A stretch of 58,813 bases of DNA from the NCBI GenBank assembly GCA_910587285.1, contig CAJULM010000015.1, positions 1-58,813 of the forward strand, read 5' to 3'. The position numbers were made by a program, and so were the translations under genes. Of this stretch, positions 24,898-33,498 are shown piece after piece (the first letter of the stretch is position 1; each line of letters starts with the position of its first letter). The stretch comes from an uncultured Oscillospiraceae bacterium. GTDB lineage: Bacteria > Bacillota > Clostridia > Oscillospirales > Oscillospiraceae. The notes beneath the pieces are model-generated. The model was not told the origin of the DNA and ran no database searches. It saw only the letters and a program-made list of their open reading frames with translations.

Positions 24898-26280
24898 TTA
24901 TGATTGCAGGGCGTTGACCAGTTCCTTGAACACATTGCCCCGCTCCTCGAAGTTTTTAAACCGGTCGAAGGACGCGCTGGCCGGCGACAGAATCACCACG
25001 TCCCCCGGCCGGGCCAGCGCCCGGGCCCGCTCCACCGCCTGGGCCAGATCGGCGCAGTCCACGATCTCGAGCTCGCCCGCCCGATCGCCCGACGCGGCCA
25101 GCACCGCCGCCTTGATCTTCTCAGCGGTGTCCCCCGTGAGCAGCAGCGCCCGGACGTGCTCCACAATCTCCGGCCCCAGCACATCGTAGGGGATGTGCTT
25201 GTCATAGCCGCCGGCGATGAGGATCACCTTCTGGGCAAAGGACCGCAGCCCCGCGATGGTCCTGCTGGGGCTGGAGGCGATGGAGTCGTTGTACCAGCGC
25301 GCGCCGTCCAGCTCCCGCACCAGCTCGATGCGGTGGGGCACCCCGCCGAAGGTGCGGGCAAAGCTGCGGATCACCTCGTCGGGGACCAAATCCTCCACCA
25401 CGGCGATGGCCGCCATATAGTTTTCCAGGTTGTGCTCCCCGGGCAGGGCGATGTCCTCCGCGTGGACAATGGGCCGCCCGCAGTACATCACCATGCCGTC
25501 CTTCAGATAGACCCCCCGCTCCAGCGCCCTTTTCCGGCTGAACATCGTCACCTTTCCCCTGGCCTGCTGGGCAAAGCCGGCGGTAATCTCATTGTCCCCG
25601 TTGAGCACCAGCTGGTCGCAGGCGTCCTGATAGGCGAAAATGTTCCGCTTGGCGGACACGTACTCCTCCATGTCCCTGTGTACGTCCAGATGGTTGGGGG
25701 CCAGGTTGGTCACCACGGCGATGCTGGCGCTCTGACGCATGGTGAGCAGCTGGAAGGAGGACAGCTCCAGCACCACCATGTCGTCCGGCCGGATCTCGTC
25801 CACCTGACACAGCAGCGGATGGCCGATATTGCCCCCCACGAAGGTGCGGTAGCCCGCCGCCTGGAGCATCCCGGCGATGATGGTTGTGGTGGTGGTCTTG
25901 CCGTCGGACCCCGTCACCGCGATGATGCGGCAGGGGCACAGGGACAAAAACGCCTCCATCTCCGAGGTCAGCCGCGCCCCCTCCGCCACCGCCTTGGCGA
26001 GCTGGGGCACATCGGGCCGCAGCCCCGGCGTGCGGAAAATCACCTGCGCCCCGTCCAGATGGTCCAAATAGTCCGGGCCCAGCGCCGTCTCCAACCCCCG
26101 GCTCTCCAGTCGCTCGATGGCGCCGCCAAACTCCTCCCGCCGCCGCTTGTCGCAGGCCAGTACCGGCACGCCCGCGTCCAGCAGCCGCTCCACCAGCGGC
26201 ATATTGGATACGCCCAGGCCGATCACCGCCGTGCGCTTTCCCTTTAAGGAGCTCAAATATTCGTTCAACGCCGATTTCAT
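24898..26280 (-). CDS. murD: UDP-N-acetylmuramoylalanine-D-glutamate ligase
   Basis: 460 residues from ATG 26280, preceded by GAGGTG; an upstream in-frame start at 26310 is less likely. Rossmann-like N-terminal domain (VIGLGVSNMPLVERL), ATP loop TGSDGKTTTT near 124-133, the LTPNHLD-equivalent NLAPNHLDVHRDMEEY, the GEHNLENYMAA motif and the C-terminal NDSIASSP and IAGGYDKH segments. It adds D-glutamate to UDP-MurNAc-L-Ala in peptidoglycan synthesis. First gene of the long minus operon, transcribed from a promoter overlapping that of rnpB. Confidence 0.96.
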   Translation of the reverse strand: MKSALNEYLSSLKGKRTAVIGLGVSNMPLVERLLDAGVPVLACDKRRREEFGGAIERLESRGLETALGPDYLDHLDGAQVIFRTPGLRPDVPQLAKAVAEGARLTSEMEAFLSLCPCRIIAVTGSDGKTTTTTIIAGMLQAAGYRTFVGGNIGHPLLCQVDEIRPDDMVVLELSSFQLLTMRQSASIAVVTNLAPNHLDVHRDMEEYVSAKRNIFAYQDACDQLVLNGDNEITAGFAQQARGKVTMFSRKRALERGVYLKDGMVMYCGRPIVHAEDIALPGEHNLENYMAAIAVVEDLVPDEVIRSFARTFGGVPHRIELVRELDGARWYNDSIASSPSRTIAGLRSFAQKVILIAGGYDKHIPYDVLGPEIVEHVRALLLTGDTAEKIKAAVLAASGDRAGELEIVDCADLAQAVERARALARPGDVVILSPASASFDRFKNFEERGNVFKELVNALQS

Positions 26281-26347
26281 CCGTCCCCGCACCTCCAATT
26301 CACAATACAATTCCTGGCAGCCCTCCAGGAAAATTTACGCAGAAACT

Positions 26348-26376
26348 ATTATACCCCATCCGAATCCATTTGACAA
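26348..26376 (-). promoter_or_regulatory. Sigma-A promoter of the murD operon
   Basis: Minus strand TTGTCA (26371-26376), 17 bases, TATAAT (26348-26353). Its -35 shares bases with the -35 of rnpB on the other strand. Confidence 0.85.
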
Positions 26377-26398
26377 TCACCCAAAGTTGAAGTACAAT
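26370..26398 (+). promoter_or_regulatory. Sigma-A promoter of rnpB
   Basis: TTGACA (26370-26375), 17 bases, TACAAT (26393-26398), placing the start at about 26405, exactly where the RNase P RNA begins. Confidence 0.88.
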
Positions 26399-26404
26399 CA
26401 AATT

Positions 26405-26760
26405 CGCAAGTGCGCTGGACAGCCGCGCGGCCAGGCCGAAAGGCCGTCCGTGAGGAAAGTCCGGGCTCCACAGGGCAAGGATAACGGGTAACACCCGCCG
26501 GGGGCGACCCCAGGAAAAGTGCAACAGAAATAGACTGCTGGCGGGCTTGCGCCCGCCAGTCAAGGTGGAAAGGCGAGGTAAGAGCTCACCCAATGGCGTG
26601 TCAAGCGCCCATTGCTGTAAACTCTATCCGGAGCAACGCCGTGGGAACACACAAGGCCGGCCCGGCCGTGTTCAGGAGGCGGCTGGAGCGCGTTGGCAAC
26701 AGCGCGTCGAGATAGATGGCTGTCTTAAATGACAGAACCCGGCTTACAGGCTCACTTGCA
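26405..26760 (+). ncRNA. rnpB: RNase P RNA, bacterial class A-like
   Basis: The catalytic RNA that matures tRNA 5' ends. Universally conserved blocks are present: GAGGAAAGTCCGGGCTCC (CR-I, from about 26452), the ACAGAAA segment near 26524, GGTAAGAGCTCACC near 26577, the GAGATAGATGG block near 26709, and ACAGAACCCGGCTTAC near 26732 (CR-V). The ends pair as P1: GCAAGTG (26406-26412) with CACTTGC (26753-26759). About 356 bases long. Confidence 0.97.
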
Positions 26761-26764
26761 CCAA

Positions 26765-26797
26765 ACGCGGGGCTTCCTTGGGAGGCCCCGCGTTTTC
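26765..26797 (+). terminator. rnpB terminator
   Basis: ACGCGGGGC (26765-26773) pairs with GCCCCGCGT (26785-26793), followed by a short T run. Confidence 0.85.
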
Positions 26798-26832
26798 CAT
26801 GCCCGATTCCCCCATTTCTTTTGGGATATCCG

Positions 26833-26861
26833 TTGCGCTTCGCCCCGTTATCCGATATAAT
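26833..26861 (+). promoter_or_regulatory. Sigma-A promoter of the pyrimidine operon
   Basis: TTGCGC (26833-26838), 17 bases, TATAAT (26856-26861). The leader before pyrC is only about 35 bases, too short for a PyrR-type attenuator. Confidence 0.75.
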
Positions 26862-26902
26862 AGACGAAGGATTTCCCTGAAACGGGATAAGGAGGGATTT
26901 TT

Positions 26903-28177
26903 TTGCGTCTGCTCATTCGGGGCGCGCGGGTGGTGGACCCCGCCGGCGGCCTGGACGCCCCGTTGGATATTTTAACCGATAACGGCAAAATCGCCCGCCT
27001 GGGCGCTGACTTGGCCGCGGACGGCGCCCAGGTGCTGGACGCCATCGGTCTGGTCGCCGCCCCCGGCCTGGTGGATCTCCACGTCCACCTGCGCCAGCCG
27101 GGCTTTGAGGACAAGGAGACGGTGGCCACCGGCTGCGCCGCCGCGGCAAAGGGGGGCGTCACCACCCTGGTGGCCATGCCCAACACCCGGCCCGCCGCCG
27201 ACTGCCCGGACATTGTGAGGCTGGTGCGGGACAAGGCCGCCCCCACCGGGGTGAACGTCCTCCCCGCCGGGGCGGTGACGGTGGGCCAGAAGGGCGAGCG
27301 GCTCACCGACTTCGCCGCCCTGAAGGCGGCGGGCGTGCCCGCCCTCACCGACGACGGCGTGCCTATCCAGAACCTGGCCCTCCTCCGGCGGGCCATGCAG
27401 GAGGCGAAACGGCTGGATCTGCCCCTTCTGGACCACTGCGAGGATCGGGACATGGTGCAGAACTACGCCGTCAACGAGGGCGATGTGTCCCGTCAGCTGG
27501 GCCTCCCCGGCCGCCCGGCCATCGCGGAGGAGCTGCAAATCATGCGGGACGTGATGCTGGCGGAGGACACCGGGGCCCATGTCCACATCTGCCACATCTC
27601 CACCGCCAAGGGGGTGGACATCGTCCGGCAGGCCAAGGCCAGGGGCGTGCCCGTCACCTGCGAGACCTGCCCGCAGTACTTTACGCTCACCCAGGAGGAG
27701 GTGCTGCGCCAGGGGACCATGGCAAGGGTCAACCCGCCCCTGCGCACCCAGGCGGACGTGGACGGCATCCGGGCGGGGCTTCTGGACGGGACCATCGACG
27801 CCATCGTCACCGACCACGCCCCCCACACCGCCCAGGAAAAGGCCAGGCCCCTCCCCGACGCCCCCAGCGGCATGGTTGGGCTGGAAACCTCCCTGGCCCT
27901 GGCCCTCACCGGGCTGTACCACACCGGGCTGCTGCCGTTGGCACGGGTGCTGGCGCTCATGTCCGCCTCCCCCGCCGCCCTGCTGGGGCTTCCCAAGGGG
28001 ACGCTGGAAGTGGGACGGGACGCCGACCTGGTTCTCTTTGACCCGGAGGAGGAGTGGACCATCGACAAAGAGCAATTCGTCTCCAAGGGCCGCAACACCC
28101 CCTTCCACGGCCGGACCGTGCGGGGAAGGGTCAAATACACCATTTCCCAGGGAAAGATTATTTATATGGAGGGCTGA
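26903..28177 (+). CDS. pyrC: Dihydroorotase
   Basis: 424 residues, class I. Zinc ligands in DLHVHLRQPGFEDKET, then KGGVTTLVAMPNT, HCEDRD, HICHIST and DHAPHT, ending with the PADLVLFD-like RDADLVLFDPEEEW. It cyclises carbamoyl aspartate to dihydroorotate. A TTG start at 26903 follows AAGGAGGG; no better start is available. First gene of pyrC-pyrF-pyrK-pyrD. Confidence 0.95.
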   Translation: MRLLIRGARVVDPAGGLDAPLDILTDNGKIARLGADLAADGAQVLDAIGLVAAPGLVDLHVHLRQPGFEDKETVATGCAAAAKGGVTTLVAMPNTRPAADCPDIVRLVRDKAAPTGVNVLPAGAVTVGQKGERLTDFAALKAAGVPALTDDGVPIQNLALLRRAMQEAKRLDLPLLDHCEDRDMVQNYAVNEGDVSRQLGLPGRPAIAEELQIMRDVMLAEDTGAHVHICHISTAKGVDIVRQAKARGVPVTCETCPQYFTLTQEEVLRQGTMARVNPPLRTQADVDGIRAGLLDGTIDAIVTDHAPHTAQEKARPLPDAPSGMVGLETSLALALTGLYHTGLLPLARVLALMSASPAALLGLPKGTLEVGRDADLVLFDPEEEWTIDKEQFVSKGRNTPFHGRTVRGRVKYTISQGKIIYMEG

Positions 28178-28180
28178 ATC

Positions 28181-29104
28181 ATGTCATTCGACGCATTGCA
28201 GGACAAGATCAAGGCGAAAAAAAACCCCACTGTGGCCGGGCTGGACGCCCGCGTGGAGTACGTCCCCCCGTTCATCCTGAAAAAGTACACCCAGCAATCC
28301 GGCGAAACCCTGGAGGCCGCCGCCGCCGCCGTGCTGGAATTCGACAAGGGCCTTATCGACGCCTTGGCGGACGTGGTGCCCGCCGTCAAGCCCCAGTCCG
28401 CCTACTTTGAGATGCTGGGCTGGCGGGGTATGAAGGCGTTGGAGGAGCTCATCGCCTACGCCAAGGGCAAGGACCTGTTCGTCATCGCCGACGTGAAGCG
28501 GGGGGACATCGGCACCACCGCCTCCGCCTACAGCGAGGCGTGGCTGGGAACCTCCCAGGTGGGCGGGACGGCCTGCCCCGTGTTCGACGCCGACTGCGTC
28601 ACCCTCAACGGCTACATGGGCTCGGACGCCGTCAAGCCCTTTTTGAAGGACTGCACGGAGCGGGATAAGTGCGCCTTCGTGCTGGCCAAGACCTCCAACC
28701 CCTCCTCCATGGAGCTCCAGGACATTGTGGCGGGGGACCGGCTGGTATACACCGTCATGGGCGACCTGATTCAGCGCTGGGGCCAGGGCACCGAGGGCAA
28801 GTACCACTATCAGGCCCTGGGGGCGGTGGTGGGGGCCACCCACCCCTCCGTCCTCAAGGAGCTGCGCCGCCGCCTGGACAAGACCTTCTTCCTGGTCCCC
28901 GGCTACGGCGCCCAGGGGGGCACCGCCGCCGACGTGCGCTACGCCTTTGACGAGCTGGGCCGGGGGGCCATTGTCAACGCCTCCCGCTCCATCATGTGCG
29001 CCTGGCAGAAGACCGGGAAGGACGGCGCGGACTACCAGGAGGCCGCCCGGGCCGCCGCGGAGCAGATGCGAGACGAGATCAAGCAGTACGTGACGATTTT
29101 GTAA
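28181..29104 (+). CDS. pyrF: Orotidine 5'-phosphate decarboxylase, type 2
   Basis: 307 residues, the longer subfamily 2 form. VAGLDARVEYVPPF at the N-terminus, catalytic ADVKRGDIGTTASAYSEAWLG, and FFLVPGYGAQGGTAADV for phosphate binding. It makes UMP, the last step of the pathway. It begins 4 bases after the pyrC stop. Confidence 0.95.
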   Translation: MSFDALQDKIKAKKNPTVAGLDARVEYVPPFILKKYTQQSGETLEAAAAAVLEFDKGLIDALADVVPAVKPQSAYFEMLGWRGMKALEELIAYAKGKDLFVIADVKRGDIGTTASAYSEAWLGTSQVGGTACPVFDADCVTLNGYMGSDAVKPFLKDCTERDKCAFVLAKTSNPSSMELQDIVAGDRLVYTVMGDLIQRWGQGTEGKYHYQALGAVVGATHPSVLKELRRRLDKTFFLVPGYGAQGGTAADVRYAFDELGRGAIVNASRSIMCAWQKTGKDGADYQEAARAAAEQMRDEIKQYVTIL

Positions 29105-29110
29105 GGGCCC

Positions 29111-29130
29111 GCTTTTCTCGAGAGAAAAGC
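29111..29130 (+). other. Hairpin between pyrF and pyrK
   Basis: GCTTTTCTC and GAGAAAAGC form a tight stem with almost no loop, followed 15 bases later by a T-rich stretch. It could be a weak terminator or RNA-stability element separating pyrCF from pyrKD. Confidence 0.35.
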
Positions 29131-29171
29131 AAGAGAACTTTCAACTTTTTTACAAGCATAGGGGAGATAAC

Positions 29172-29957
29172 ATGGCAGTTCAACAGATTTGTACCGTGGT
29201 TGAAATGACCCAGCTGGACGCCTCCACCTGGTGGATGGTGCTGGAGGTGGGCAAGCTGGTGGAGCAGCACGGCCTCACCGGCGGGCAGTTTTTACAGGTC
29301 AAGTGCGGCCACAGCCGTCTGCTCCGCCGCCCCATCTCAGTGGCCCGCACCCAGTGGGACGAGCCGGAGGACACCGCCGCCCTGATCTTTGAGGTCCGGG
29401 GTGAGGGCACCCGCTGGCTGTCCCGGCGCAAGGCGGGGGACAAGCTGGACGTGCTGGGCCCCCTGGGCAACGGCTTTGACGTTTCGGAGAAGGGGCGCTA
29501 TCTGCTGGTGGGAGGCGGCATCGGCGTGCCGCCCCTCATGGAGTACGGCGAAAGCCCCAGGTGGTCCAAGGTGGCGGTGCTGGGCTTCCGCACCAAAGAC
29601 AAGGCGTTCCCCGCTGTGGTCAGCCGGTTTGAGGAGAACTGCGAGCAGACTTACCTGTGCACCGACGACGGCACCCTGGGCCGCCACGGCTTTGTGGACG
29701 GGCAGGTGCGGGAGATTCTTGAACAGGACAAAGCCTTTACAGGCATTCTGGCCTGTGGCCCCAGGCCCATGCTGAAAAGCGTGGCGGCGGTGGCGGCCCA
29801 CTTCGGCGTCCCCTGCCAGATGTCCATGGAGGAGCGGATGGCCTGCGGCGTGGGGGCCTGCCTGGGCTGCGCCATTCAGATGAGGGACGGAACCATGAAG
29901 CACGTGTGCAAGGACGGCCCCGTGTTTAACGCCGAGGAGGTGGACTGGGATGCGTGA
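29172..29957 (+). CDS. pyrK: Dihydroorotate dehydrogenase electron transfer subunit
   Basis: 261 residues, FAD and 2Fe-2S subunit of type 1B dihydroorotate dehydrogenase. LLRRPISVA binds FAD, LLVGGGIGVPPL binds NAD, and the C-terminal cysteines in MACGVGACLGC and HVCKDGPVF hold the cluster. It passes electrons from PyrD to NAD. Its stop overlaps the pyrD start by 8 bases. Confidence 0.95.
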   Translation: MAVQQICTVVEMTQLDASTWWMVLEVGKLVEQHGLTGGQFLQVKCGHSRLLRRPISVARTQWDEPEDTAALIFEVRGEGTRWLSRRKAGDKLDVLGPLGNGFDVSEKGRYLLVGGGIGVPPLMEYGESPRWSKVAVLGFRTKDKAFPAVVSRFEENCEQTYLCTDDGTLGRHGFVDGQVREILEQDKAFTGILACGPRPMLKSVAAVAAHFGVPCQMSMEERMACGVGACLGCAIQMRDGTMKHVCKDGPVFNAEEVDWDA

Positions 29958-30870
29958 GAAGGTAGATTTGTCCGTGGAGCTGGCGGGGGTGACGCTGAAA
30001 AACCCGGTGGCGGTGGCCTCCGGCACCTTCGGCTTCGGCCGGGAGTACGGCCAATTCTTCGACCTGTCCGCATTGGGGGCCATTTGCTGTAAAGGCTTAA
30101 CCCTTCATCCTCGTGAGGGCAATCCCCCGCCCCGGATCGCCGAGACGCCCCTGGGTATGCTCAACTCGGTGGGGCTGCAAAATCCCGGCGTGGACGCCTT
30201 TATCCGGGACGAGCTGCCCTTCCTGCGGCAATTCGACGTAAAGGTCATCGCCAACATCTCCGGGAACACCCCGGAGGAGTACGGCGTGATGTGCGAAAAG
30301 CTGTCGGAGGCCGGGGTGGACATGATCGAGGTCAACATCTCCTGCCCCAACGTGAAGGCGGGGGGGCTGGCCTACGGCACCCGGCCAGACCTGGCCGCCG
30401 AGGTGACGGCGGAGGCAAAAAGGCACGCCCGCGTCCCGGTGATGGTGAAGCTCTCCCCCAACGTCACCGACATCACCGAGATTGCCAAGGCCGCGGCGGA
30501 CGCCGGGGCGGACGCCCTCTCCCTCATCAACACCCTGCGGGGGATGCGCATCGACGTGAACACCCGCCGCCCTATTTTGAAAATGAACACCGGGGGACTG
30601 TCCGGCCCCGCCGTCCTCCCTGTGGCCGTGCGGATGGTGTGGGAGGTGGCCAGCGCCGTCAAGCTCCCCATTCTGGGCATGGGCGGGGTGTCCACCGGGG
30701 AGGACGCCGCCCAGCTCATGCTGGCGGGCGCGTCCGCCGTGGCGGTGGGCACCGCCCTGTTCGCCGACCCCTGCGCCCCGCTGAAGGTGCGGGACGGGCT
30801 GGCGGATGTCGCCGCGAGGCAGGGACTGAGCGCCGTCCGGGAGCTCACCGGCGGCGTGCGGCCCTGGTGA
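29950..30870 (+). CDS. pyrD: Dihydroorotate dehydrogenase, NAD-type catalytic subunit
   Basis: 306 residues, type 1B. LKNPVAVASGTFGFG at the N-terminus, catalytic loop NISCPNVKAGG with the active cysteine, VMVKLSPNVTDI, and the FMN phosphate site GMGGVSTGEDAAQLMLAGASAV. Works with PyrK to oxidise dihydroorotate with NAD as acceptor, suited to an anaerobe. Confidence 0.96.
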   Translation: MREKVDLSVELAGVTLKNPVAVASGTFGFGREYGQFFDLSALGAICCKGLTLHPREGNPPPRIAETPLGMLNSVGLQNPGVDAFIRDELPFLRQFDVKVIANISGNTPEEYGVMCEKLSEAGVDMIEVNISCPNVKAGGLAYGTRPDLAAEVTAEAKRHARVPVMVKLSPNVTDITEIAKAAADAGADALSLINTLRGMRIDVNTRRPILKMNTGGLSGPAVLPVAVRMVWEVASAVKLPILGMGGVSTGEDAAQLMLAGASAVAVGTALFADPCAPLKVRDGLADVAARQGLSAVRELTGGVRPW

Positions 30871-30890
30871 CGGGGAAAGCGAGGGACCCT

Positions 30891-31967
30891 ATGACTACCA
30901 TATATCTGATTCGCCACGCCCAGGCGGAGGGCAATCTCTACCGCCGCTGCCACAGCTGGCACAACGGCCTGCTCACCCACACGGGCCGGGAGCAGGTCAA
31001 GGCCCTGGAAAAGCGGTTCGAGGGCGTTCACTTCGACGCGGCCTACTCCAGCGACCTCTACCGCACCATGTCCACCGCCGGGGCGGTCTGCCGCACCCGC
31101 GGCCTCACCCTCCGGGTGGACCCCCAGCTGCGGGAGATCGGCGCGGGGGTGTGGGAGGACGTGCCCTGGGGCCAGCTCCTCCACGACCACCGGGACAGCC
31201 TGGCCGCCTTTCTGCGCTGCGACCCCGCGTGGCAGGTGGAGGGCAGCGAAACTCATACCCAGGTCCGCCGGCGGGTGCGGGCCGCCGTGGAGCGCATTGC
31301 CCAGGCCCATCCCGGCCAGACTGTGGCGGTGGTGTCCCACGGCTGCGCCATTCGGGCGGCGCTGTCCGCCTGGCTGGGGCTGGGCGAGGATGAGATCGGC
31401 CGGCTCCCCCTGCCGGACAACACCGGCGTGGCCAAGCTGGAGGCGGCGGACGGCCGCGTCAGCGTCATCTACTACAATGACAGCCGCCACCTTCCCCCGC
31501 CCTCCGCGCCGCCGCTGGTGGGCGTGGCCGGGATGGAGAAAAATGCCCTGCGCTTCTCCCCCCTTCCAATCCCCCAGGAGCGGGCGCAGTACCTTGCCGC
31601 GCTGGAGGAGTGCGGGCTCGCGCCCGATTCCGTTGACGGCGGCTCCCACGCCCCGGACAGCATGGTCCTCGCCCTTCTCGGCGACACGCCGGTGGGCCTG
31701 CTCCACATGGACTGGGCCCGGGAGGACGCCCCGCGCACGGGCTGGGTCTCCCTTCTCTATGTAGCGCCGGAATTTCGCGGACAGCGGTTTGGCGCGCAGC
31801 TGCTGGGCCACGCGGTCTGCACCTACCGGGCCATGGGCCGCCAGTTTTTGCGTCTCCCATGCCCTCCGGACAATGAGCGGGCCAAAAAATTCTTTTTCGC
31901 CCACGGCTTCGCCCACGCGGACGGCCGGCCGGACACCCTGGAACAGTACATCGGCCTGGCGCTGTAG
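30891..31967 (+). CDS. Histidine phosphatase-GNAT acetyltransferase fusion
   Basis: 358 residues. Residues 1-200 form a phosphoglycerate mutase-like domain: LIRHAQAEGN with the phospho-acceptor His, a later catalytic VVSHGCAIRAAL. Residues 220-358 form a GNAT domain: VSLLYVAPEFRGQRFGAQLLGHAV is the acetyl-CoA loop. Start chosen at 30891 after GAGGGA; it lies 20 bases after pyrD. Small phosphatases next to pyr genes may act on nucleotide intermediates, but neither substrate can be read. Alternative CobC-like or YhfR-like function is possible. Confidence 0.8.
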   Translation: MTTIYLIRHAQAEGNLYRRCHSWHNGLLTHTGREQVKALEKRFEGVHFDAAYSSDLYRTMSTAGAVCRTRGLTLRVDPQLREIGAGVWEDVPWGQLLHDHRDSLAAFLRCDPAWQVEGSETHTQVRRRVRAAVERIAQAHPGQTVAVVSHGCAIRAALSAWLGLGEDEIGRLPLPDNTGVAKLEAADGRVSVIYYNDSRHLPPPSAPPLVGVAGMEKNALRFSPLPIPQERAQYLAALEECGLAPDSVDGGSHAPDSMVLALLGDTPVGLLHMDWAREDAPRTGWVSLLYVAPEFRGQRFGAQLLGHAVCTYRAMGRQFLRLPCPPDNERAKKFFFAHGFAHADGRPDTLEQYIGLAL

Positions 31968-31978
31968 GAGGTGCTTTG

Positions 31979-32383
31979 ATGGAACCCCTGACCATTCCTC
32001 TCTTTGCCGCCGTCACGCTCATCCCTGTTTTCTACGTCCTCTGGTATTTCGGCATCGCCGTCACCCGGGTGGGCTTCAGCTGGTTTCGCGCCAGCCTCAG
32101 CCTGCCCGCCCGCTGGGAGGGCAAGCTATCCGGCTCCTCCGGCCTTATGCGGCGGAATTTTGTGATTCTCAAAGGGCGCTCCACCCTCTCCATCGAAATT
32201 GTGTCCATTTCGGGCACAATGGCTTTCGAAATCAACGCCCCGGACGACTCGGTCCTCTCCCCTGCCTCCGGCTCCTACGGACGGGACGCCGCCCTTCTCT
32301 TTGACGTAAGCCACCTCAAGCGGTGCTCCGTCACGCTGCATGTGGAGGACTTCAACGGCTCCTTCCGCATCACCCTCACATAA
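31979..32383 (+). CDS. Small membrane-anchored protein of unknown function
   Basis: 134 residues. One N-terminal helix (TIPLFAAVTLIPVFYVLWYF, about 5-25) then a soluble domain predicted as mostly beta strands (IEIVSISGTMAFEINAPDD, CSVTLHVEDFNGSFRITLT). AGGAGGTG precedes the ATG. No family recognised. Last gene of the pyr transcript, followed at once by a strong terminator. Confidence 0.6.
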   Translation: MEPLTIPLFAAVTLIPVFYVLWYFGIAVTRVGFSWFRASLSLPARWEGKLSGSSGLMRRNFVILKGRSTLSIEIVSISGTMAFEINAPDDSVLSPASGSYGRDAALLFDVSHLKRCSVTLHVEDFNGSFRITLT

Positions 32384-32389
32384 CGCCCC

Positions 32390-32424
32390 AGGGCGGCCGG
32401 GATTTCCCGGCCGCCCTGTTTTTG
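32390..32424. terminator. Terminator after the pyr unit
   Basis: AGGGCGGCCGGG (32390-32401) pairs with CCCGGCCGCCCT (32406-32417), four-base loop, then GTTTTTG. It lies between two convergent genes. Confidence 0.88.
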
Positions 32425-32844
32425 TCAGCGCATGGCCCGGCCCACGTTCCTGGCCGCGTCGCCAATGGCGTCGCCCGCATCGCGCACCGCGTTGCCCGCG
32501 CCCCGGGCCAGATCCCCCGCGGCGTCGCCGATGTCGTCCATCACGTTGTCGCCAACTCCGGCGCTGCCGTCGGGCTTACCGTCGTTGTCCAGGTCGTTGG
32601 TGCCGCCCGCGCCGCCGCCCTGCATGGCGTCATTGCCGCCGTTCCCGTCCATGCCGGGGCTGTTGTCAGCTCCGGGCACCGTGTGGGTGGGGCTCACGGT
32701 ATGAGTGGGGCTCACGGTATGAGTGGGGCTCACGGTGTGGGTGGGTTCCACCGGGTCGGAATTCTTTTCCCGGTTTGCCGAGCAGCCCGTCAGCGCCAGA
32801 ACAAACACGAGGGCCGCACAAAAAGCAAAGCTTCTCTTTTTCAT
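32425..32844 (-). CDS. Lipoprotein with PTHTVS tandem repeats
   Basis: 139 residues from ATG 32844, 7 bases after AGGAGG. Signal sequence with lipobox LALTGC (Cys about 19), so membrane-anchored outside the cell. Then a Pro-Thr-rich linker of about four PTHTVS units, a Gly/Asn/Asp-rich part (DNDGKPDGS), and a C-terminal amphipathic helix GDAAGDLARGAGNAVRDAGD. The layout suggests a wall-spanning stalk; function unknown. Confidence 0.75.
   Translation of the reverse strand: MKKRSFAFCAALVFVLALTGCSANREKNSDPVEPTHTVSPTHTVSPTHTVSPTHTVPGADNSPGMDGNGGNDAMQGGGAGGTNDLDNDGKPDGSAGVGDNVMDDIGDAAGDLARGAGNAVRDAGDAIGDAARNVGRAMR
32681..32750. repeat. 18-base tandem repeat inside the lipoprotein gene
   Basis: Units start at 32681, 32699, 32717 and 32735 (the last is partial). 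Units two and three are identical (GTATGAGTGGGGCTCACG); the outer units differ at a few bases. Each unit encodes six residues, so copy-number change keeps frame. Confidence 0.9.
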
Positions 32845-33076
32845 CTTCATGCCTCCTACGGTTTCTTCACTTTCCCCGCTACTCATTATGCGCCGGGCCA
32901 GACAAATTAACAGCAGAAAATTTTTGCTCTTTTTCCACTAACGTCATTTTATAAACCTTTCCCCGCACTTTTTCCGATGAACCGCATACACTGAACCAAG
33001 GAAACACCAAATAAATCCGCCGTGACCTGTTGCTTTCATGAAAAAGTTTCCTAATTCCTGCAAGGAGGAGTTCTCT

Positions 33077-33466
33077 ATGCCTCAAACCGGTTCTTTGACT
33101 GTTCGCGTATTTACCTCTCAAGCCCAGCTGCCTGTCTCCGGGGCCACAGTGATCATATCCAGCAAGGACGAGAACGGCCGGCACAAGGTCTATTCCATTC
33201 AGACCACCGACAGCAGCGGAGCCACCCAGCCTTTTCAGCTGGAAACGCCTGACCGCATCCTCAGCGAAACCCCCAACGGCGCGGCCCCTTTTTCCGACTA
33301 CTCCCTCGTGGTGGAGCACCCGGAATACTACCTGGCCACCTTTGATAAGCTGCAGGTGTTCCCCGGGGTTGAGACGGTGCAAAACGTCCCCCTGGTTCCC
33401 CTGCCCCAGCCTGCCGGAGAGGACATCAACGCAGAGCCGGTGGTGGTCACCCCTCAGCCTCTGTAA
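33077..33466 (+). CDS. Small beta-sandwich (carboxypeptidase-regulatory-like) protein
   Basis: 129 residues from ATG 33077 after AAGGAGGAG. The segment TVRVFTSQAQLPVSGATVII with later QTTDSSGATQPFQL resembles a carboxypeptidase-regulatory-like or prealbumin-like beta fold. No signal peptide is visible. It is first in a run with a SpoIID-like protein and a peptidoglycan-binding protein, so a part in spore or wall assembly is likely but not proven. Confidence 0.65.
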   Translation: MPQTGSLTVRVFTSQAQLPVSGATVIISSKDENGRHKVYSIQTTDSSGATQPFQLETPDRILSETPNGAAPFSDYSLVVEHPEYYLATFDKLQVFPGVETVQNVPLVPLPQPAGEDINAEPVVVTPQPL

Positions 33467-33498
33467 GCCGCGCACCAGCGTCAAGTAAGGAGGTCTCT

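Noticed and set aside
32984..32991. Sigma-E promoter (CATACACT) before the SpoIID-like module
   Set aside because: The -10 fits but no acceptable -35 lies at the right distance.
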